Assembly: GCA_002067965.1 (NCBI GenBank)
Contig: MVRN01000012.1
Location: 1 to 39,892, forward strand
DNA: 39,892 bases
Direction of reading: 5' to 3'
From: Pelotomaculum sp. PtaU1.Bin035
GTDB lineage: Bacteria; Bacillota; Desulfotomaculia; Desulfotomaculales; Pelotomaculaceae
Part shown: one piece after another, positions 35,276 through 39,892 of the stretch
Numbering within the stretch: the stretch's first letter is position 1
How the letters are laid out: the number at the start of each line of letters is the position of its first letter
Program-made: the position numbers and the translations under genes
The notes under the pieces: model-generated
Seen by the model: only the letters and a program-made list of their open reading frames with translations
Told to the model about the DNA's origin: nothing
Database searches by the model: none

Positions 35276-36072
35276 GAGAGTTCCCCCTCAATGACCCGTT
35301 TCACCATCCGGTCATCGATGATGCGGTGACCATTCTGTGCGCCATACATCAGCGCATGCGTACATACTTTATTGATCAGTCTGGCTGTTCCGCTGGAAAA
35401 ACGGTAGATATTATCAATGGCTTGATCTGAAAAAATATCCTGGGTGGCTCCGGCATAAGCCAAATGCTGTTTAATATAGGCTCCTACTTCAGAGCGGTCA
35501 TAGTAATTCAGTTTGCACTGAAGATCAATTCGCTGCCGGATTGCAGCGTAAGATTGCAACTGCAAACGGTCCCAGAGCTCTGTTTGTCCTACCAAAATAA
35601 GGGCCATCGGACTTTGGGCATCCATATTCATGTTTAAGAGAAACCGGACTTCCTCCAGCATTTCTTTATCCAGAAGATGAGCTTCATCAACAACCACTAC
35701 CGGCTGCTGATGGTGGACCACCTGCATGAGTTCAACTTCCCGGTGCAGCTGCCGTTTGGCATCGCCCCGGTAGAACTTTGCTTCATGCCCCAGTTGTTCT
35801 AATAACCCCTTGTAAAAATGACGCGGTGTAAGCCTGGAGTCGGAGATATACAGCACTTTAAATTTAGCGGGGTTCAAGATTTCAGCATAACAGCGGATTG
35901 TTGTCGTTTTACCTGTTCCGCAGTCCCCGGTAATAACCGCAAACCATCTGCGTTCGGCTGCATATTGAAGCCTGCCAAGAGTTTCCTCTAATACAGCCGA
36001 TCTATATAATTCTTGGGTAGGAATATCCCTGGAAAAGGGAACTCGGCTTAAGTTGTAAAAGGTTTCAAACAT
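35272..36072 (-). CDS. ExeA/TniB-type AAA+ ATPase of a transposon
   Basis: The protein is about 266 residues from the ATG at 36072 with AAAGGAGG nine bases upstream. The ATG at 36081 is too close to that site. Walker A is GDCGTGKTTT near residue 48, and Walker B is PVVVVDEAHLL. A sensor-like VGQTELWDRL and arginine finger region RQRI follow. Such ATPases partner with Mu/Tn7/Tn5053-type DDE transposases and choose or license the target. It overlaps the end of the transposase fragment by 8 bp. It is intact although its transposase is truncated. Confidence 0.88.
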   Translation of the reverse strand: MFETFYNLSRVPFSRDIPTQELYRSAVLEETLGRLQYAAERRWFAVITGDCGTGKTTTIRCYAEILNPAKFKVLYISDSRLTPRHFYKGLLEQLGHEAKFYRGDAKRQLHREVELMQVVHHQQPVVVVDEAHLLDKEMLEEVRFLLNMNMDAQSPMALILVGQTELWDRLQLQSYAAIRQRIDLQCKLNYYDRSEVGAYIKQHLAYAGATQDIFSDQAIDNIYRFSSGTARLINKVCTHALMYGAQNGHRIIDDRMVKRVIEGELS

Positions 36073-36658
36073 GATTGCCATCCTCCTTTCCTACACTACG
36101 GAAGGAGATAGCTGAATTTTGACGGTTTTGCCTTTCTTTATTCTTGGATGTGGCTGCACTTAGCAGTCTGGAGGAACCTGCGGGCCTAATTTCCAAATGT
36201 TCCGGTAATCCCGGACGTTTTCCGACACGCGCACCGATGACCAGTTCTTGAACTTGCCAAGGGGTATAGCCCTCATATTCGAGCGTAAGCTCGGAGATAT
36301 CTGCCGGATCATAGACGACATCCACTGTGCAGCCGATGAAATTAAGACCAACTTCATATTTTTTACTCATAAAGTTAATACAACCGGACTTATCCACTTT
36401 TCGTGTTTCACAGTGTAAAAAAGCATTTGCCAAAACATCGGGTTCAATAAAGCGCAGGGGATGGCTGTCACTCTTAAAGGCTGCTTCCGGGCTTAAGTTG
36501 TTTTTTAAAGCAGTATGCGGTTTATTCTGGTAGCATTCACTAAGCCAGATATTAAATAACTCATTGAGTCGATCCAATGTTTTCGGTTTTTCCAAAGCAC
36601 ATTCTCTTAAGAAAGAATCCACAGTCTGGTTAAACTTTTCAACTTTGCCGGTCTTACG
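36065..36658 (-). pseudogene. 3' fragment of a DDE (rve/Mu-C) transposase
   Basis: About 197 codons remain. The surviving part starts within the catalytic core (RKTGKVEKFNQTVDSFLREC) and continues through NKPHTALKNNLSPEAAF and a Mu-type C-terminal beta barrel (KYEVGLNFIGCTVDVVYDP). The frame hits TGA just upstream of 36658, where the recombinase element's repeats begin, so the N-terminal two-thirds with the first catalytic acids is missing. The rest may lie beyond the recombinase element outside the window. Confidence 0.85.
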
Positions 36659-36662
36659 TCAA

Positions 36663-36762
36663 TCTTTACGTAATAAGGGTTATGTTAAGACTTTCGTTAT
36701 GTAAAGAAATGTGATTCCAAACGTGGAGATGCTCTGTTTTAGTGTTATATTTCTTTACATAA
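36663..36762. repeat. Left-end repeat array of the RIT element
   Basis: TTATGTAAAGAAAT (36697-36710) and ATTTCTTTACATAA (36749-36762) form a perfect 14-bp inverted repeat with a 38-bp centre. A third related copy, TCTTTACGTAA, lies at 36663-36673 at the junction with the transposase fragment. These are likely recombinase binding sites. Confidence 0.75.
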
Positions 36763-36813
36763 TAATCAGGAAATGTTACTCATGAATCAAACATTACAAG
36801 GAGGGTTTGATTT

Positions 36814-38064
36814 ATGGTAACTGACTTTAAAACATTGATTTCTTTATGCGAAGACGAGTTGAACAGTCGGGAGTATGCTGCTATACACCACGGTAGAATC
36901 AAAGCGGAATGGGAAAATCTTACCAATTGGATGAAATTGCACAATTACACGGATTTTTCTGAATCCATTGGGTTCCAGTATTGTGATGAAACTCTGGGAA
37001 CCCATATATTTATTGATAGGCTTACGCACAGTGAGCAGATACGGCTCCGTGCAGTCCGTATGCTGACTTCTTACCAGAAAGACGGCGATTTTGAATTCCG
37101 TACTCCGCGGATTGAAAGGATTTTTTATGGCAATACAGGCAATGAAATGTGCCTGTACCTGTCCTACCTCCGCAATGTACAGCATCTTTCGGAGAACACA
37201 ATCAGGAACAAGGAACAGTATCTATACGAATTCTTCTGTTATCTGGAAAAACATTTCCTGAAGCTGGATAATCTTAGTATTGAAGTTATGGAGGATTTTT
37301 TTAGCTCGTTGGATTATTCACTCGCCTCTAGGCATAACTGCAGCTCAACGCTGCGCATTTATTTTCGGTATGCGTATGATAATGGCATTACCGGAAAAGA
37401 CAGTTCGGTATTCGTATTGGAAGATAATTACAACCGCCATTGTAAGATTCCCACGACATACGATGAAGATGAAATTCGCAGGATTATCGCGTCGGTGGAA
37501 CGCTCATCCGCCACAGGGAAACGGGATTACCTGATTTTGCTACTCGCCGCTGAATACGGATGGCGATCCAGTGACATTGTGAACTTTCGGTTTAGTCAGA
37601 TAGACTGGGACAAAAATGTTATCCGTTTCAGTCAACATAAAACCGATATACCAGTAGAGTATCCGCTGCTTTCTTCAGTTGGTAACGCCATTATTGACTA
37701 TCTGAAGCATGGGCGTCCTATAACCGACTCAGAAGAAATCATCGTATCGGCAGAATCAGCAAAAAAGGGCCGGCCGCTTTCATCCCCGACCGTGCATTCC
37801 ATTGTGACGAAATACATGCATAAGGCAGATATCAAGAACTGGAAATACAAGAAACACGGCCCACATTCCCTTCGACACAGCCTGGCAACGAACATGTTGA
37901 AAAAGAATGTTTCCATGCCCATCATCAGTACCGTCCTTGGACATCAGAATACCGAGACCACCAAGGTGTATCTGAAAGTTGATACGGAAAAGCTGCGGCA
38001 ATGCCCGCTTTCTATGCCAGAGATGTACTCAAAGCATTACAAGGCAGGGAGGTGCGGAGCATGA
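36814..38064 (+). CDS. ritA: Tyrosine recombinase A of the RIT trio
   Basis: The protein has 416 residues with GGAGG nine bases before the ATG. An N-terminal SAM-like DNA-binding region (LSYLRNVQHLSENTIRNKEQYLYEFFCYLE) precedes the catalytic domain. That domain has the full residue set: Arg in YGWRSSDIVNF, Lys in QHKTD, HSLRH, LGHQNTETTKVY with the nucleophilic Tyr. It should cut and rejoin DNA at the element ends together with the next two gene products. Its stop overlaps the next ATG (38061-38064). Confidence 0.9.
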   Translation: MVTDFKTLISLCEDELNSREYAAIHHGRIKAEWENLTNWMKLHNYTDFSESIGFQYCDETLGTHIFIDRLTHSEQIRLRAVRMLTSYQKDGDFEFRTPRIERIFYGNTGNEMCLYLSYLRNVQHLSENTIRNKEQYLYEFFCYLEKHFLKLDNLSIEVMEDFFSSLDYSLASRHNCSSTLRIYFRYAYDNGITGKDSSVFVLEDNYNRHCKIPTTYDEDEIRRIIASVERSSATGKRDYLILLLAAEYGWRSSDIVNFRFSQIDWDKNVIRFSQHKTDIPVEYPLLSSVGNAIIDYLKHGRPITDSEEIIVSAESAKKGRPLSSPTVHSIVTKYMHKADIKNWKYKKHGPHSLRHSLATNMLKKNVSMPIISTVLGHQNTETTKVYLKVDTEKLRQCPLSMPEMYSKHYKAGRCGA

Positions 38065-39026
38065 GAAAACCCGAATTCAAATCCGTTTTTTCAGAGGAGA
38101 TGAATCAATATCTGGACTACATGGTAGCATCAGGACATAAGGAAGCAAGTTATCGCAACCATCTACGGCAGTTTGACTGGTTTTGTGTTGAACACGGGAT
38201 ACTTCAGCCGGTCTTTACTTGTCAGCATGCAGCGGAATGGATACAGAGGAAACAGAATGAGGCAAGCACCACGCATTATTCCCGGATCAATGGAATCAAA
38301 CAATTTCTGCTATATCTCAACCGCAGGGGTTATAGTGTCTTTGTGACGAGAGATATCAGTTTCAGACAGACGGATTTCCAACCGCACATATATAGTAAAG
38401 ATGAAATAACAAGATATTTTCATGCGGTTGATACATATGAATCATCCCGTAATCGCAAGGATGCCATCCAGTTTCCAATTCTTTTCCGGCTTCTGTACTG
38501 TAGTGGGACGAGAATTAATGAGACACTTGGCATCAGGAAACAGGACGTGGATCTTGGTAACGGCATAATCAGACTGTTTGAAACAAAGAACAATTGCGAG
38601 CGCTATATCGTCTTAAGCGACGAGCTTGCCGACTTGATGCGGCAATATGCAGAAAAATGCTTTTATCTTTTAGATGACGAGGAATACATATTCACAACAT
38701 CCAATGGAGGCCGATTGGGCGGCGATGTTATTTACAACTGCCATAGGTTGTTCCTTCAGAAGGCCGGAATTCCATATCTCGGGGGAGGCAAAGGGCCAAG
38801 ACTGCACGACTGGCGTCACACTTTTTCTGTACATTCCTTCAAACAGATGATTGATGCTGGGCTAGACATGTACGTGGCACTCCCCATCCTGTCCACATAT
38901 CTTGGACACAAGACGATCTATGCCACGGAACGGTATGTCAGGTTGACAATGAGCCTGTACCCGTATATCGAAGAACGTTTCAAAGATAAGATGGACAAGG
39001 TATTCGGGGAGGCTGGGAAATCATGA
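38061..39026 (+). CDS. ritB: Tyrosine recombinase B of the RIT trio
   Basis: The protein has 321 residues from the ATG at 38061, overlapping the stop of the first recombinase. The frame extends back to 38001, but the coupled ATGA start is preferred. Catalytic residues are complete: Arg in YCSGTRINETLGI, Lys in ETKNNCERY, LHDWRH, LGHKTIYATERY. The N-terminal arm-type domain is MNQYLDYMVASGHKEASYRNHLRQF. Its stop overlaps the third gene by 4 bp (39023-39026). Confidence 0.9.
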   Translation: MRKPEFKSVFSEEMNQYLDYMVASGHKEASYRNHLRQFDWFCVEHGILQPVFTCQHAAEWIQRKQNEASTTHYSRINGIKQFLLYLNRRGYSVFVTRDISFRQTDFQPHIYSKDEITRYFHAVDTYESSRNRKDAIQFPILFRLLYCSGTRINETLGIRKQDVDLGNGIIRLFETKNNCERYIVLSDELADLMRQYAEKCFYLLDDEEYIFTTSNGGRLGGDVIYNCHRLFLQKAGIPYLGGGKGPRLHDWRHTFSVHSFKQMIDAGLDMYVALPILSTYLGHKTIYATERYVRLTMSLYPYIEERFKDKMDKVFGEAGKS

Positions 39027-39892
39027 AGACGACTGACTTTGCATTGTATTTGAACAGATATTTCACCGTTTATCTACCCAATGAGAGCGGCAGTACGCCA
39101 ATGACCATTGATTCATACAGATACGCATTCATACTCTACTTGACATACATGCAGGAAGAACTCCTTATATCCGCAGACAGGATACAGATATCTGACCTGA
39201 CCCATAAGAACGTTTTGCTGTTCCTGGAATGGCTTCAGGAGCAGCGGCAGAACGGTATAGCGACAAGAAACCAACGGCAGGCCGCCATCAACAGCTTTGT
39301 AAGGTTTCTTATGTACGAATTTCCAGAGCATTTGGATGAATATCAGCGCATCCTTGGGATTCCTATAAAAAAAGCCCCGCAGAAAGAAATATCCTATATG
39401 AAAACAGATGGGGTAAAGTTGCTCATGGTTCAGGTGGATGTTGAATCTTCTGGCGGTCTGCGCGATTATGTCATGTTGTCCCTTCTTTATACGACTGGTT
39501 TGCGTGTCAGTGAACTCATAAACATCCGGGTAAAAGACCTGTCCCTTCATGTACCGTACACGCTCCTAATCCATGGAAAAGGGCAGAAAAGCCGTTATGT
39601 CCCCCTTATGAGGAATATCATTCCCTTCATACAGAAATACCTGGCTCAAGAGGGATATGACAGGCAGGAAAAGCTGGACGAATGGCTGTTTAAAAATCAT
39701 ATGAATACTCAGTTCACCAGACAGGGTATCAACTATCTCGTCAGTAAATATGCGAAACGTGCTCGGGAAATCAATCCGGAGATAATCCCAAAGGATTTCA
39801 GTCCCCACAAAATGAGACATTATGGTGAGAGATATAAAATGGTGAGTGACGGCAGCAAACCAGCCAAACCAGCAAGTTGTTTATCGATTCAC
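39023..39892 (+). pseudogene. ritC: Tyrosine recombinase C of the RIT trio, disrupted and running off the window
   Basis: The frame is open to the window edge (290 codons). Residues 1-266 are a normal recombinase: TIDSYRYAFILYLTYM, TTGLRVSELINI with the Arg, HGKGQKSRYVPL with the Lys, FSPHKMRH with the HxxR pair. After that (about 39820) the sequence becomes YGERYKMVSDGSKPAKPA, unlike any recombinase, so the second histidine and catalytic tyrosine are absent. An inserted sequence probably begins here. Neither other frame resumes the family sequence within the 70 bp left. Confidence 0.7.

Larger units (their letters stand above)
36659..39892 (+). mobile_element. RIT-type element (three tyrosine recombinases), partial
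   Basis: Three consecutive tyrosine recombinase genes overlap by ATGA junctions. A repeat-rich left end abuts the broken transposase. This is the organisation of 'recombinase in trio' elements. The right end lies outside the window, and the third gene is interrupted at about 39820. Confidence 0.8.

Noticed and set aside
36814-39892. Prophage integrase region
   Set aside because: Three overlapping recombinase genes without any phage structural, lysis or repressor gene fit a RIT element better.

Overview
The window looks like chromosomal DNA from an anaerobic, endospore-forming Firmicute. The evidence is the spore set dacF-spoIIAA-spoIIAB-sigF and spoVAC-spoVAD-spoVAE, strong purine-rich ribosome binding sites with many TTG/GTG starts, a sigma-54 activator with its own -24/-12 promoter, and a 2-hydroxyacyl-CoA-dehydratase-type activase set. 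A Desulfotomaculum/Pelotomaculum-type member of the Peptococcaceae fits best. That is an inference from gene content, not a database match.

Layout. (1) 1-5.8 kb: a SIR2-like protein, then a PAS/AAA+/Fis sigma-54 activator. Next comes a near-perfect -24/-12 promoter driving a GNAT acetyltransferase and an AcsA-type acetyl-CoA synthetase. (2) 5.8-11.8 kb, minus strand: a DHH phosphoesterase, a DUF2953 protein, trpS, an M50 membrane protease and a fused DHH-CBS-tRNA nucleotidyltransferase. (3) 12-15.5 kb, plus strand: a two-gene carbohydrate unit, a glycosyltransferase fused to a helical barrel-like domain followed by a GH130 glycoside phosphorylase. (4) 15.5-25.6 kb, minus strand: a TrpB2-type tryptophan synthase beta chain, a three-gene CoA-dehydratase activase set directly downstream of spoVAC-AD-AE, dodecin, and the sigF operon with dacF. 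(5) 25.8-28.7 kb: a secreted Asp-box repeat protein whose promoter carries two 11-bp-spaced direct repeats, then an OmpR/histidine kinase pair. (6) 28.7-39.9 kb: an accessory island of stacked mobile and toxin sequences.

The island on the minus strand holds a 5'-truncated, frameshifted RHS/YD-repeat toxin gene, its tail, a probable immunity gene and a displaced RHS core fragment. An IS110-family element sits exactly inside the toxin tip. Removing it (about 1.63 kb plus one CA dinucleotide) restores the reading frame perfectly. The 293-nt leader of this IS has sequence matches to its own ends and to the target, as expected for a bridge RNA. Its transposase has an in-frame TAG. Further on lie a wrecked secreted or toxin-tip gene, a frameshifted lipoprotein, a Mu/TniA-type transposase remnant with its AAA+ partner, and a set of three overlapping tyrosine recombinases (a RIT-type element). 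The RIT element interrupts the transposase, and its third recombinase is itself broken near the window end.

The most interesting items are the IS110/RHS insertion with the candidate bridge RNA, the Asp-box protein with its two-component system, the sigma-54/acetyltransferase/AcsA module, and the RIT element with its left-end repeat array. All functional statements rest on reading motifs by eye. No database search was possible.
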